Shown here: positions 31,462 to 39,063 of the stretch, piece after piece
Layout of the letters: each line of letters begins with the position of its first letter
Numbering within the stretch: the first letter of the stretch is position 1
IMG/VR virus record: IMGVR_UViG_3300026130_000012
Coordinates: 1 to 39,848 of that record
Direction: 5' to 3' (one strand)
Length of the DNA stretch: 39,848 nt
Source of the DNA: a virus
The notes under the pieces: generated by a model
Seen by the model: the letters and a program-made list of their open reading frames with translations, nothing else
What the model was told of the DNA's origin: nothing
The model's database searches: none
Made by a program: the position numbers and the translations under genes

Positions 31462-32430
31462 TTAATGCTGTACTGTATCAGGCACTACGGGCTCTGTCAA
31501 TATAGCACGTATCATTCTGTTCCAATCATTTGCTCGGAGCTCCCAGGAGTATTTGCGAGTAGCAAGTGATACCATTCGCTCTTTAGCCTGATTAATTAAC
31601 TTGATACCTTCTGGGTGACGATACGCATTGATAACATTAGTCAACATACTATATAGTCTAATGGCGTGTTCATTTGGGTTTTCTGTAAAATCATACATTT
31701 CAGTCAATCCCAAAGAAGTCTCTGGTAGAGCGCCACATGAAGAGTGTACAGGTATCAACCCACCCATCATAGACTCAATCAGTACAAGACAAGATGTTTC
31801 TGCCCAAGTTGAAGGATACGCCAGTATATGTGAGCGTTTGATTTCTTCACGAATCTGCTCATTAGATACAGACTTACTATAATTGATCTTTGGATGTGCT
31901 TCTAGTGCTTCAAACAATGATTTGTACTCAGAATCACGTTCGCCCCAACCATACAAATCAAAAGAAGAGAATACATTTAGCTCTAGATTCTCATGCTCTT
32001 GCGATAGCTGATTGAATACGTGATACAGAACGTCTAGTCCACGATGAGGAGTAGAGAAATACATCAGGCGCAAAGTATCATTTGGATTTGGTTTTTCATG
32101 CTCTTCAAAAGCTTCAACAGCATTTGGAATAACAAAGCCTGCGCTATATGGTACACCAAGATACGCTTTGTACATTGCTTGTTGCCAGTTAGAAACAAAG
32201 ATCAGTTTGTGATACTTTTTCCAACCACCATCTTTTAGATGCTGTACTTCTGGATCTTGAGGTAGATCATGTAGTACTAGAATCTGTTTCTTAGATTCAT
32301 CAATCTCTCGCACACGAGAATGGATGATCTGCACCTGATCAAGCAAATCTTTGTCAAGTGCAGATTCAATACGGGCGGCCATTAGCTCAGTGCCGCCACG
32401 TGCGTTTTTGTTTAACTCATTTAATTCCAT
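31462..32430 (-). CDS. GT4-type glycosyltransferase
   Basis: A 322-residue GT-B enzyme. The N-terminus MELNELNKNARGGTELMAAR holds the G-G-T-E substrate loop; the donor site is SSDF-like NVFSSFDLYGWGE followed by AYPSTWAETSCLVLIESMMG, with the E-x7-E motif of family GT4. It may modify phage DNA or host surface sugars. A typical core gene of cyanophage-like T4 phages. Its ATG overlaps the preceding gene by 14 nt. Confidence 0.85.
   Translation of the reverse strand: MELNELNKNARGGTELMAARIESALDKDLLDQVQIIHSRVREIDESKKQILVLHDLPQDPEVQHLKDGGWKKYHKLIFVSNWQQAMYKAYLGVPYSAGFVIPNAVEAFEEHEKPNPNDTLRLMYFSTPHRGLDVLYHVFNQLSQEHENLELNVFSSFDLYGWGERDSEYKSLFEALEAHPKINYSKSVSNEQIREEIKRSHILAYPSTWAETSCLVLIESMMGGLIPVHSSCGALPETSLGLTEMYDFTENPNEHAIRLYSMLTNVINAYRHPEGIKLINQAKERMVSLATRKYSWELRANDWNRMIRAILTEPVVPDTVQH
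31472..31500 (-). promoter_or_regulatory. Sigma70-type promoter TTGACA-17-TACAGT
   Basis: In the 3' end of the glycosyltransferase gene, driving the 390-aa gene at 30268-31440. Confidence 0.68.
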
Positions 32431-32686
32431 TAGGGGTATCTACTCCATCAAATGTTTTAACATTAGACCATAGGAAAGAACGCCAACCGTTAGCATCTAC
32501 GTCCCATACAGACTGATTAGCTTTAGGTTTTTCTTCTTTTGTTTTAACTTCACCTTTTGGCTGATACTGAGAAATAGCTTCTTCTCGCAGAGTACAACGC
32601 ATTCTGCGATACTCACCGTTAGTTTTAGTAAACTCTACAACAACTTCATCAGATAGTAGACGATTGATAGCTTCACTTCTTAACAT
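32417..32686 (-). CDS. SH3-fold-like conserved phage protein, 89 aa
   Basis: Starts MLRSEAINRLLSDEVVVEFT at 32686 with AGGAG well spaced; the apparent start at 32737 lies in the preceding gene. 'KTNGEYRRMRCTLREEAIS' matches a small family in T4-like phages whose members have a compact beta barrel (DUF2693-type, from memory). Has its own consensus promoter inside the preceding gene. Confidence 0.68.
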   Translation of the reverse strand: MLRSEAINRLLSDEVVVEFTKTNGEYRRMRCTLREEAISQYQPKGEVKTKEEKPKANQSVWDVDANGWRSFLWSNVKTFDGVDTPNGIK

Positions 32687-32696
32687 AACGAATCTC

Positions 32697-32975
32697 CTAT
32701 TTTTTCGCATTTCGTGTAGTGTAATCTGACCACGCATGTAGGCAGTGATCTGAATATGTCACCATTGTACGTTTTTTCAGAAGCTTTGTCAAGACAAAAT
32801 TTGTCAAAACCTCTGCAATAGTAAATGGTAGATCGATTAGAAAGACTACGTTGAAGTCGCCTTGACGCTTTCTCATGTACTGCTCAACAGCAAACGTGTA
32901 GTCTGGATTGCCTCCAAAGATGGTGTTAACAAGTCGTGAGGTTGAAAATGCAACGTTCTTTAAGTAGTCTTTCAT
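32697..32975 (-). CDS. Conserved hypothetical protein, 92 aa
   Basis: 'RLVNTIFGGNPDYTFAVEQY' is a recurrent motif of small marine T4-like phage proteins, followed by a hydrophobic middle and HCLHAWSDY. Function unknown. Its own promoter is at 33014-33042. Confidence 0.66.
   Translation of the reverse strand: MKDYLKNVAFSTSRLVNTIFGGNPDYTFAVEQYMRKRQGDFNVVFLIDLPFTIAEVLTNFVLTKLLKKRTMVTYSDHCLHAWSDYTTRNAKK
32764..32792 (-). promoter_or_regulatory. Sigma70-type promoter TTGACA-17-TACAAT
   Basis: Inside the 92-aa gene, ahead of the SH3-like gene at 32417-32686. Confidence 0.68.
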
Positions 32976-32980
32976 AGATT

Positions 32981-33319
32981 TTACTCCGAGTGTGACATTC
33001 TATCTATACCACCAGTATACTCCCATCGATTGATCCAGTCAAGCTTTTCTTCAGTTTCCAATTCAGATAGATAGTCGTTATCTACATCGAACATATGCAG
33101 TATGCCAGCTTCACTTACAGCGGCGGCATCTACTACAGCTTCGCCCATGTAGCTCTGTGAAAATTCGTTTACTTTATCAGTCTTGACAAGTTCTACTGCT
33201 TTAGTAGGATCGATTTCACCGTCTTCATTCTTTAGTGCTGAGGCAGGTACAGCATAACGCATACGATGTTGCGATACGGTTGTTACGATTACATAGTCTA
33301 GTTCATTTACATCAGTCAT
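32981..33319 (-). CDS. Hypothetical protein, 112 aa
   Basis: MTDVNELDYVIVTTVSQHRM..., acidic, beta then helical. No recognised domain. First gene after a promoter whose -10 sits in a 7-bp inverted repeat. Confidence 0.62.
   Translation of the reverse strand: MTDVNELDYVIVTTVSQHRMRYAVPASALKNEDGEIDPTKAVELVKTDKVNEFSQSYMGEAVVDAAAVSEAGILHMFDVDNDYLSELETEEKLDWINRWEYTGGIDRMSHSE
33014..33042 (-). promoter_or_regulatory. Sigma70-type promoter TTGACT-17-TATACT
   Basis: In the 3' end of the 112-aa gene, ahead of the 92-aa gene at 32697-32975. Confidence 0.6.
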
Positions 33320-33344
33320 AATGTACTCCTATAATAAAGTGATA

Positions 33345-33364
33345 CGCCACTATTATAAGTGGCG
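33345..33364. repeat. Inverted repeat CGCCACT-6-AGTGGCG around a -10 box
   Basis: A perfect 7-bp palindrome with ATTATA in the centre. The loop is the -10 (TATAAT) of the promoter at 33352-33381, so it may be an operator. Confidence 0.7.
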
Positions 33365-33381
33365 CACCGTGTCATTGTCAA
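33352..33381 (-). promoter_or_regulatory. Sigma70-type promoter TTGACA-18-TATAAT
   Basis: Both hexamers perfect; drives the gene at 32981-33319. The -10 is centred in an inverted repeat. Confidence 0.72.
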
Positions 33382-33383
33382 TA

Positions 33384-34001
33384 CTATTCTTCGTCTTCTT
33401 CAACATTTTTTTCAGTTTTCTTTCGATTTCGACTGACCTTCTTAGCTTTCTTCTCAAGACGTTTAACAACTTCGTCACCGTCCATCCAAAGGTCTTTGTT
33501 GTCAAGCATAGCAGTTATCTCTTTGTCTGTTAAGAAGTCACTGTATACTTCACGTAGAAGTTTCTCTGACCATGCACGTTCATGCTGTAGCTGTTCAAAC
33601 ATTTCGCCACCTTTACCAAATGCACCACCAGAGTAGTTGTGGAACATGAACATAGAGTGAGGTGAAATCTCGTACATATCAGCACACATAAAGATCATAG
33701 TTGCGGCACTCATACAAGCACCTTCTACAGAGATAACAACCGTTGCAGAAGTCTCAGATAGAACCCTCATCATTTGTATTGCAGTGAATAGATCACCACC
33801 GTAGGAATTAATGTGAATGCGGATGATATCATTCTCACCGCAGTTGCGAATGTTGTCAAACCAATCGATGTACTTATCGGCAGATTCAACGTGACCAGAA
33901 AGATAATAGTCATGTACGCTTGCTACAGGTCGACCAGTAAAGTAGTCTTTCTTGCCACCTGAAGGTAAAAGTAGATCAACAAAATCACTCTTCTTTTTCA
34001 T
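33384..34001 (-). CDS. ClpP-like serine protease
   Basis: A 205-residue ClpP-fold protein. INSYGGDLFTAIQMM (65-79) is the S-x-GG segment, Ser98 in GACMSAAT is the nucleophile, His121 in MFMFHNYSGG the base and Asp170 in LDNKD the likely third residue. The last 25 residues are a charged Lys/Glu tail. Phage ClpP-like enzymes can serve as head proteases or alter host proteolysis; here there are no capsid genes near to decide. Confidence 0.88.
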   Translation of the reverse strand: MKKKSDFVDLLLPSGGKKDYFTGRPVASVHDYYLSGHVESADKYIDWFDNIRNCGENDIIRIHINSYGGDLFTAIQMMRVLSETSATVVISVEGACMSAATMIFMCADMYEISPHSMFMFHNYSGGAFGKGGEMFEQLQHERAWSEKLLREVYSDFLTDKEITAMLDNKDLWMDGDEVVKRLEKKAKKVSRNRKKTEKNVEEDEE

Positions 34002-34146
34002 TATATTTCATTCTCATATCGTAGATTAATTTTTCAGCTTTTTTAACTTCGGCTATATCACCATAGCCCATTAGGGTACAAACAGCAGTTAGGTTTTTTA
34101 ATGCAGTAAAAACTTCATCAGAAGCTTCTTCGGTCTTAGGCTTCAT
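33985..34146 (-). CDS. Hypothetical protein, 53 aa
   Basis: MKPKTEEASDEVFTALKNLT... ends RMKYNEKEE and overlaps the ClpP start by 17 nt. Ribosome site AGAGGA upstream. Helical, no domain. Confidence 0.55.
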   Translation of the reverse strand: MKPKTEEASDEVFTALKNLTAVCTLMGYGDIAEVKKAEKLIYDMRMKYNEKEE

Positions 34147-34155
34147 GCGATCCTC

Positions 34156-34326
34156 TTAATATTGAATAGCGTTCTCAATACTATTGATTGCATTTTCTAC
34201 ATGATACACTACAAAGTCGTGTTCGTCAACACTCAAATCAACCTGCGAGGTAAGTCTCTCTAGCGTATCGAGTTTAGCACGTAAATCATCAATAGCTCCA
34301 AGAATACTTATATTTTCTTCAATCAT
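34156..34326 (-). CDS. Hypothetical protein, 56 aa
   Basis: MIEENISILGAIDDLRAKLD..., a helical coiled-coil-like protein. ATG 34326 overlaps the end of the gene before it by 8 nt. No recognised family. Confidence 0.55.
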   Translation of the reverse strand: MIEENISILGAIDDLRAKLDTLERLTSQVDLSVDEHDFVVYHVENAINSIENAIQY

Positions 34327-34486
34327 GGTCTACAGCCTCTATTAGTTTGATTACTTCACGCTTAGCTTCGTTAGCTTTGATAAAAGCCATAATCGTTATG
34401 TCTGACTCAGAACCACGAGTGCTCTTACACTCTTCTGCGTCTCTCTGTAGTTCAACATATGATAGAAAAGCACCCATTAGATTCAT
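34319..34486 (-). CDS. Hypothetical protein, 55 aa
   Basis: MNLMGAFLSYVELQRDAEEC... from ATG 34486, placed directly after the preceding gene's stop; the longer frame to 34525 overlaps that gene. Helical. Confidence 0.55.
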   Translation of the reverse strand: MNLMGAFLSYVELQRDAEECKSTRGSESDITIMAFIKANEAKREVIKLIEAVDHD

Positions 34487-34487
34487 G

Positions 34488-34946
34488 TTAAAACTCCATT
34501 TCGTAAGTGAAGGGACAACGTTCAAATGTTACTTCTTCTCGTTCTTCATATCTCATAGGACTATCAGACACACCTGGATATTCGTCTTTTTTGAGTCTGA
34601 TCTTGTAAGTCACACCTAATGCTGGCGCACAACTAAATTGCTCACCAACATCAAAGAACATATTATTGAGATAGAAAGGCTTCGATACTCTGTCGCCATT
34701 ATGCCAGCGTTCAGTCTTGATGAATCCTTCTCGCTCAAGTCGATCACGTAGGTCTGTGAATGCAGGATGATCTTTTGTGGATATCAACCCGAAGCCATCC
34801 CAGTTGTAACCCATAGGTACGCTAGTTAGCTTATCTTTAGAAATGTAAATACATGGTGGAAAGTCTTGATCAAGTCTTAGTTGCTCACGATACCCACTTG
34901 CATAAGCCAAATCCATAATTACGCCTGCTGGAATAGCTCCGAACAT
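34488..34946 (-). CDS. Hypothetical protein, 152 aa
   Basis: MFGAIPAGVIMDLAYASGYR... with 'VPMGYNWDGFGLISTKDHPA'. ATG 34946 has GGAG eight bases before it in the end of the SHMT gene; a GTG at 34955 is the alternative. Family not recognised. Confidence 0.6.
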   Translation of the reverse strand: MFGAIPAGVIMDLAYASGYREQLRLDQDFPPCIYISKDKLTSVPMGYNWDGFGLISTKDHPAFTDLRDRLEREGFIKTERWHNGDRVSKPFYLNNMFFDVGEQFSCAPALGVTYKIRLKKDEYPGVSDSPMRYEEREEVTFERCPFTYEMEF

Positions 34947-34951
34947 TTTTA

Positions 34952-36091
34952 TCACTCCAATATATCACATATTTTGTTTGCTAGTGTCTCGAACCATTCT
35001 TGGTCATGACCACGTGTAGTCTCTGCGGCAGTACCAATACGAATACCAGAAGTCTCTACGAAAGATCGTGGATCGTTAGGTATGCCATTCTTATTCACAG
35101 TAATACCATTCTCTTCAAGTAGATCAGCGGCTTGACGACCAGAGTATTTGCTTTCACTCAAGTCCATAAGAATGATGTGTGAATCAGTGCCATTTGTCTG
35201 TACTCTGAACCCTCTTGCTCTAAACACTTCTGACATAGCACGGGCATTCTGCACAACGTTCTTAGCGTACTGCTTAAACTCTGGTGTATTCGCTTCGATA
35301 AATGACTGTGCTTTAGCGGCAATGATATGCATCAATGGGCCGCCTTGTGAACCCGGAAATACTGCACTGTTGATCTTACGTGTGTAGCTTTCATCGTTCC
35401 AAAGAATGATACCGCCTCTAGGGCCACGCAAAGTCTTATGAGTTGTAGACGTTACTACATCTGCATATGGCATTGGGTTAGGGTAAACGCCACCAGCAAT
35501 CAAGCCAGCATAGTGTGCCATATCAACTAGAAGATATGCATCTACTTCTTCTGCAATATCTCTAAATCGTTTAAAGTCGATGCCACGTGGATACGCACTA
35601 GCACCCGCTACAATCATATGAGGCTTAACTTCTAAAGCTTGCTCACGTATAGCATCGTAGTCTAGATAGCCGTCTTTGTCAACTCCGTAGTTGTAAGCTT
35701 CATAAATTTTACCTGAAATGTTTACAGGCGCACCATGACTCAAGTGACCACCACTTGCTAGATCCATGCCTAGAATGCGATCACCTGACTCTAGAAAAGC
35801 AAGATATACAGCAGTGTTAGCGTTAGCACCACAATGAGGTTGTACGTTAGCAAAGTTACAACCGTAAAGTTCTTTTAGCTGATCAATAGCAAGTTGCTCA
35901 ATCTCATCCATATGCTCACAGCCGTTATAGTAACGCTTGCCAGGATATCCTTCTGCATATTTGTTAGTAAAGATAGAACCTGCAAGTTCCATCACTGCAT
36001 CGCTAGCAAAGTTCTCACTTGCAATAAGTTCAATTGTGCTATATTGTCGATTCTCTTCTTTAGCTAGAATTTCTTTTATTCGATTGTCCAT
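34952..36091 (-). CDS. glyA: Serine hydroxymethyltransferase
   Basis: A 379-residue PLP enzyme from ATG 36091 (AGGA five bases upstream; the longer frame to 36157 is not supported). It follows bacterial GlyA closely: [26 protein letters not shown] (43-59), [31 protein letters not shown], and [13 protein letters not shown] with the PLP lysine Lys219. It converts serine plus tetrahydrofolate to glycine and 5,10-methylene-THF, the one-carbon donor for dTMP and hydroxymethyl-dCMP synthesis. The C-terminus stops about 35 residues before that of E. coli GlyA. Confidence 0.95.
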   Translation of the reverse strand: MDNRIKEILAKEENRQYSTIELIASENFASDAVMELAGSIFTNKYAEGYPGKRYYNGCEHMDEIEQLAIDQLKELYGCNFANVQPHCGANANTAVYLAFLESGDRILGMDLASGGHLSHGAPVNISGKIYEAYNYGVDKDGYLDYDAIREQALEVKPHMIVAGASAYPRGIDFKRFRDIAEEVDAYLLVDMAHYAGLIAGGVYPNPMPYADVVTSTTHKTLRGPRGGIILWNDESYTRKINSAVFPGSQGGPLMHIIAAKAQSFIEANTPEFKQYAKNVVQNARAMSEVFRARGFRVQTNGTDSHIILMDLSESKYSGRQAADLLEENGITVNKNGIPNDPRSFVETSGIRIGTAAETTRGHDQEWFETLANKICDILE

Positions 36092-36098
36092 AGTAATC

Positions 36099-36323
36099 CT
36101 ATAAAAAGTATTCGTCTTTCTTTGCTTCGTAGTATTCTTTACCAATTGACTTGGCAAGTTCTTCTTCTATACCCCTACGCAAAAGCCACTCAACTACGCC
36201 TTCATCTTCTGGGATCATAGTATCAAGCGCTTCGCACCAGCTAGAACCTTTGACGTACATCACTGTACCGATGTGACTGTCTATCATTGCATTGTTCGTG
36301 ATTTCGTACTCTTCTTTTTCCAT
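36099..36323 (-). CDS. Hypothetical protein, 74 aa
   Basis: [20 protein letters not shown]..., acidic. ATG 36323 has GAGG five bases upstream; the start at 36344 lies in the previous gene. No domain recognised. Confidence 0.57.
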   Translation of the reverse strand: MEKEEYEITNNAMIDSHIGTVMYVKGSSWCEALDTMIPEDEGVVEWLLRRGIEEELAKSIGKEYYEAKKDEYFL

Positions 36324-36330
36324 GATAACC

Positions 36331-36489
36331 TCAGTGGACGTCAAATTCTAGAATGTCGTAGTTTTCAATGTTTTCTTCTATAGCGGCTGCTTCTGCATCT
36401 TCACGATTAGCGAAGGGGCGCATGTAATCGATTCGATCTTCTTCTAAGTCGTTGTTAATGATGTAGTAGACAATATCTTTTCTGTTCAC
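36331..36489 (-). CDS. Hypothetical protein, 52 aa, GTG start
   Basis: GTG at 36489 with GAGAG six bases upstream; product NRKDIVYYIINNDLEEDRID and DAEAAAIEENIENYDILEFD. Acidic. Own promoter at 36523-36552. The whole unit runs on to glyA. Confidence 0.52.
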   Translation of the reverse strand: MNRKDIVYYIINNDLEEDRIDYMRPFANREDAEAAAIEENIENYDILEFDVH

Positions 36490-36522
36490 AATTACTCTCT
36501 CATCAAATCAAAATACGAATGT

Positions 36523-36552
36523 ATTGTATGCCATTGTGAACAGACTTGTCAA
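36523..36552 (-). promoter_or_regulatory. Sigma70-type promoter TTGACA-18-TACAAT for the glyA unit
   Basis: Precedes the GTG-start gene, the 74-aa gene and glyA. -35 lies at the end of the gene upstream. Confidence 0.62.
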
Positions 36553-36791
36553 TGGTTATCTTGATAAATCATACGGTTAATTGCTTTAGACGAAATCATA
36601 TATGCTCTGATAACATCATTAAGTAGCTTCTTAACTTGAGGATCAACATCGGGCTTAAAGAACAACTCTTGCTCATATATGATAAATTCACTAATGTCAA
36701 TCAAGCCTTTTGTGTCATCAAACTGCCACTCACCCATATGCTGATAGATCGGTACACCTAAAGTCCATTGCCCGTCAACCCAAGGTGTCAT
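36549..36791 (-). CDS. Hypothetical protein, 80 aa
   Basis: Starts MTPWVDGQWTLGVPIYQHMG with an ATGA overlap to the gene before it. An upstream ATG at 36845 with a GAGGAG-type site would add 18 basic residues; either is possible. No known domain. Confidence 0.55.
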   Translation of the reverse strand: MTPWVDGQWTLGVPIYQHMGEWQFDDTKGLIDISEFIIYEQELFFKPDVDPQVKKLLNDVIRAYMISSKAINRMIYQDNH

Positions 36792-37015
36792 TTGCGTTCT
36801 TCTAGTAGGATAATTGCTTCTTTGTTGATTACGTTCAGTTGCCATACGTCTTCTTCTCCTCGTCTAGGATTTTGGATCTGCCGTTCGATAGGAATAAACT
36901 TTCGCTCATCGTTCATCAAATCTTGAAGTCTGGCTCCAACTTTAAGAAACACTCGACCATAAAAAGTTTGACCATCAAATAGCCTTACGTAAACGTGTTG
37001 TGTATTAGTCTTCAT
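36788..37015 (-). CDS. Hypothetical protein, 75 aa
   Basis: MKTNTQHVYVRLFDGQTFYG..., with RKFIPIERQIQNPRRGEEDV; small beta-barrel-like pattern. Overlaps neighbours at both ends (11 and 4 nt). Confidence 0.57.
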   Translation of the reverse strand: MKTNTQHVYVRLFDGQTFYGRVFLKVGARLQDLMNDERKFIPIERQIQNPRRGEEDVWQLNVINKEAIILLEERK

Positions 37016-37208
37016 TGTAAAAGTCTGCCTCTGGGTGTGTTTTAAGTCGCCATTCTTTAGCTACTTGCTCGTAGTGTTCTGCAACTATCTGACAAGCTTC
37101 ATCATAAGATAGTCCACCAGCACAATTTGGTTCTCGACAAGTGTGTGGTTGAATCGTTGCTCTATCTCTTGGATACATAACAACTTCAAATCCTGTCATA
37201 TTGCACAT
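37005..37208 (-). CDS. Hypothetical protein, 67 aa
   Basis: MCNMTGFEVVMYPRDRATIQ..., includes CREPNCAGGLSYDEAC with three Cys that may bind a metal. GAGG lies seven bases before ATG 37208. Confidence 0.56.
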   Translation of the reverse strand: MCNMTGFEVVMYPRDRATIQPHTCREPNCAGGLSYDEACQIVAEHYEQVAKEWRLKTHPEADFYNED

Positions 37209-37210
37209 AA

Positions 37211-37324
37211 CTAATCCTCGTTGTTTTTGTTCTTTGTTTGCTCTATCAATTCTAACAATAGTTGCATAAGCTCAGCGTCAGACTCTACCTCAGTGTCAAT
37301 CTCAACGTTTATATTAATCTTCAT
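37211..37324 (-). CDS. Hypothetical peptide, 37 aa
   Basis: MKININVEIDTEVESDAELM... with AGGA upstream and a 2-nt gap to the next gene. Acidic, helical. First gene after the perfect promoter at 37358-37386. Confidence 0.5.
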   Translation of the reverse strand: MKININVEIDTEVESDAELMQLLLELIEQTKNKNNED

Positions 37325-37357
37325 AATGAATCCTTTTATTCTTACTGCCTTAAAGAT

Positions 37358-37386
37358 ATTATAACTCTATTTACTATTTCTGTCAA
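37358..37386 (-). promoter_or_regulatory. Consensus sigma70 promoter TTGACA-17-TATAAT
   Basis: Both hexamers and spacer are perfect. It faces left, and a plus-strand transcription unit starts on its other side. Confidence 0.8.
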
Positions 37387-37398
37387 GGGTGGTTTGTG

Positions 37399-37406
37399 GA
37401 TAAATA
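37399..37406 (+). promoter_or_regulatory. Candidate late promoter box GATAAATA
   Basis: One mismatch from TATAAATA on the plus strand, 48 nt before the DUF1353-like gene. It would make this two-gene plus-strand unit late. Confidence 0.45.
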
Positions 37407-37453
37407 CTAGTACTTCATAATGATAAGAATAACACATATTACTGGAGAAAGAT

Positions 37454-38062
37454 ATGGATATATCATATCAAGAGTTAATTTCCTATTGGCAGTACATTCT
37501 TTTAGCTGCTATCATTCTTCTTGGCGTCATCTTTGACGTACTTGATAAAAAGAGTAGGCGCAAGATAAGGGTAGGCTTTGAATATCAAGCAATGCCAGAA
37601 ATGCAACCTATCCCAATTAGAACTAAAGAAAAGGGGTTCTGGGGTGCAATATTCTTATGGCTATTGGGTGTGCGAAAGTGGCGTATCACTAAAGACTTCT
37701 ATTACAAGATTGACGGAGAGTGGTTTGTAGTACCTGCTGGCTTTGAGTTTGATGGTGCATCAGTACCCAAGTTTCTTGCTACGTTCTTATCGCCTGTGGG
37801 TGTACTACTAATGGGTGGTCTAGTACACGACTATGCATATATGTACGGCACTCTTCTTAAGAAAGATAAGAAAAGTACACTTGGTCCGATATCTCAAAAG
37901 AAAGCAGATAAAATCTTTCGTGATATCAATATCGAAAACAATGGGTTTGTTGCACTAAACTATCTAGCTTACTATGCGCTTCGCTTAGCTGGATTCGTTG
38001 CTTGGAATGGTCACAGAAAACGCAATCTTAAGATAGCAGAGGTGCAAAATGTCAGAAATTAA
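37454..38062 (+). CDS. DUF1353-like protein with N-terminal membrane segment
   Basis: A 202-residue protein. Residues about 12-29 (QYILLAAIILLGVIFDVL) are a membrane anchor. WFVVPAGFEFDGASVPKFLA and GLVHDYAYMYG are the hallmark of DUF1353, a family common near phage lysis and tail genes with unknown function. GGAG precedes ATG 37454. Overlaps the next gene by 14 nt. Confidence 0.78.
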   Translation: MDISYQELISYWQYILLAAIILLGVIFDVLDKKSRRKIRVGFEYQAMPEMQPIPIRTKEKGFWGAIFLWLLGVRKWRITKDFYYKIDGEWFVVPAGFEFDGASVPKFLATFLSPVGVLLMGGLVHDYAYMYGTLLKKDKKSTLGPISQKKADKIFRDINIENNGFVALNYLAYYALRLAGFVAWNGHRKRNLKIAEVQNVRN

Positions 38063-38348
38063 TTTAGACTTAGATGGTGATGGTATTGTGACAGAAGCAG
38101 AAATAAAACGAGTTGAAAAGAGACAAGAGATAGAGAACGAGCGAAAGAAGGAAAACGCTCAACGTAAGATGGCATGGTTTGCACTTGGTGGTATGTTACT
38201 TTACCCATTTGCGGCTATAATCTCAAGCTTCATTGGATTAGACAAAGCAACAGAAGTGTTAGGTGATATGGCGCCAACCTACTTTGTTTCAGTTGCCGCC
38301 ATTGTGGCTGCATTCTATGGTAAAGAAGCTTACACGAAAGGAAAGTAG
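38049..38348 (+). CDS. EF-hand-like membrane protein, 99 aa
   Basis: Starts MSEINLDLDGDGIVTEAEIK: DLDGDGIVTEAE is a full 12-residue calcium-binding EF-hand loop with acids at 1, 3, 5 and 12 and Gly6. A Lys/Glu-rich helix then two membrane segments (about 42-62 and 74-92). Size and topology resemble holins, but this is inference. Reads in coupled overlap with the DUF1353 gene. Confidence 0.66.
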   Translation: MSEINLDLDGDGIVTEAEIKRVEKRQEIENERKKENAQRKMAWFALGGMLLYPFAAIISSFIGLDKATEVLGDMAPTYFVSVAAIVAAFYGKEAYTKGK

Positions 38349-38573
38349 CTAAGTCTCTTGAGCTTCCCAATCGATACAGCGATATTTGACTGGTAGTGCT
38401 ATGAGTTGTCTATCATAGTCAACCTCAGTAAACACGCCAGTCTCTATCGCTTCTTCTACTGTGAATCTACATTCATTGTAAGTTTCAAAAAATGATTTGC
38501 TTGCAGATGGGCCGCAAGATAATACTTCTTCGTTTGCATTCATAACGCAAACTAATACTACTGCTGAGAACAT
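38349..38573 (-). CDS. Hypothetical exported protein, 74 aa
   Basis: MFSAVVLVCVMNANEEVLSC... has a short hydrophobic start and three to four Cys, suggesting a periplasmic or membrane-attached product. Family resembles small cyanophage proteins of unknown role. Convergent with the EF-hand gene. Confidence 0.55.
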   Translation of the reverse strand: MFSAVVLVCVMNANEEVLSCGPSASKSFFETYNECRFTVEEAIETGVFTEVDYDRQLIALPVKYRCIDWEAQET

Positions 38574-38581
38574 ATTGACCT

Positions 38582-38836
38582 CTACTTTGTTTTGACCATT
38601 TCAAGCATCCTAGTGTTCAATACAAAATTCTCAACAATAAGCTTAGTCGAGACTGCAAGAGCGCTTAGATATCTTTCATCTGGATCTTCGATGTTAGCGA
38701 ACATTTCTAGTACTTGATTCGCCATGAGCCAATATGCATCTTCCTCACGCATACTAAGCATTCCCCAATCAATCGGATCACCAACTTCTACTTCCCTTGC
38801 TAGCTCAACCAATTGACTCACTGACACATTCTTCAT
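38582..38836 (-). CDS. Hypothetical protein, 84 aa
   Basis: MKNVSVSQLVELAREVEVGD..., helical. ATG 38836 has AGGT upstream and follows the small membrane gene by 4 nt; the start at 38872 lies in that gene. No domain recognised. Confidence 0.58.
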   Translation of the reverse strand: MKNVSVSQLVELAREVEVGDPIDWGMLSMREEDAYWLMANQVLEMFANIEDPDERYLSALAVSTKLIVENFVLNTRMLEMVKTK

Positions 38837-38840
38837 TCTT

Positions 38841-39005
38841 TTACCTGTGTTTGTTAGACACCACTGTAGCAATGCCTATTGCTATGTAAATTACGGCAGC
38901 AATTGAAAGTATCACAAGATACCATGGTGCTGCACCATCTACTATTCTAAAGTAAGAAGCCAAAGCAATTGAAGCCAAGGCTATAATCATATATATGTAC
39001 GTCAT
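38841..39005 (-). CDS. Small two-span membrane protein, 54 aa
   Basis: MTYIYMIIALASIALASYFR and WYLVILSIAAVIYIAIGIAT form two membrane segments with a short polar loop and basic end (SNKHR). GAGGT-like site precedes ATG. Holin-like size; unproven. Confidence 0.52.
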   Translation of the reverse strand: MTYIYMIIALASIALASYFRIVDGAAPWYLVILSIAAVIYIAIGIATVVSNKHR

Positions 39006-39031
39006 ATTTCACCTATCTAGTTTACTGTCTA

Positions 39032-39060
39032 ACTATACACAAGTAGCGAATGTTTGTCAA
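39032..39060 (-). promoter_or_regulatory. Sigma70-type promoter TTGACA-17-TATAGT
   Basis: Ahead of the 54-aa membrane gene, immediately after the coiled-coil gene's stop. Confidence 0.68.
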
Positions 39061-39063
39061 TGG

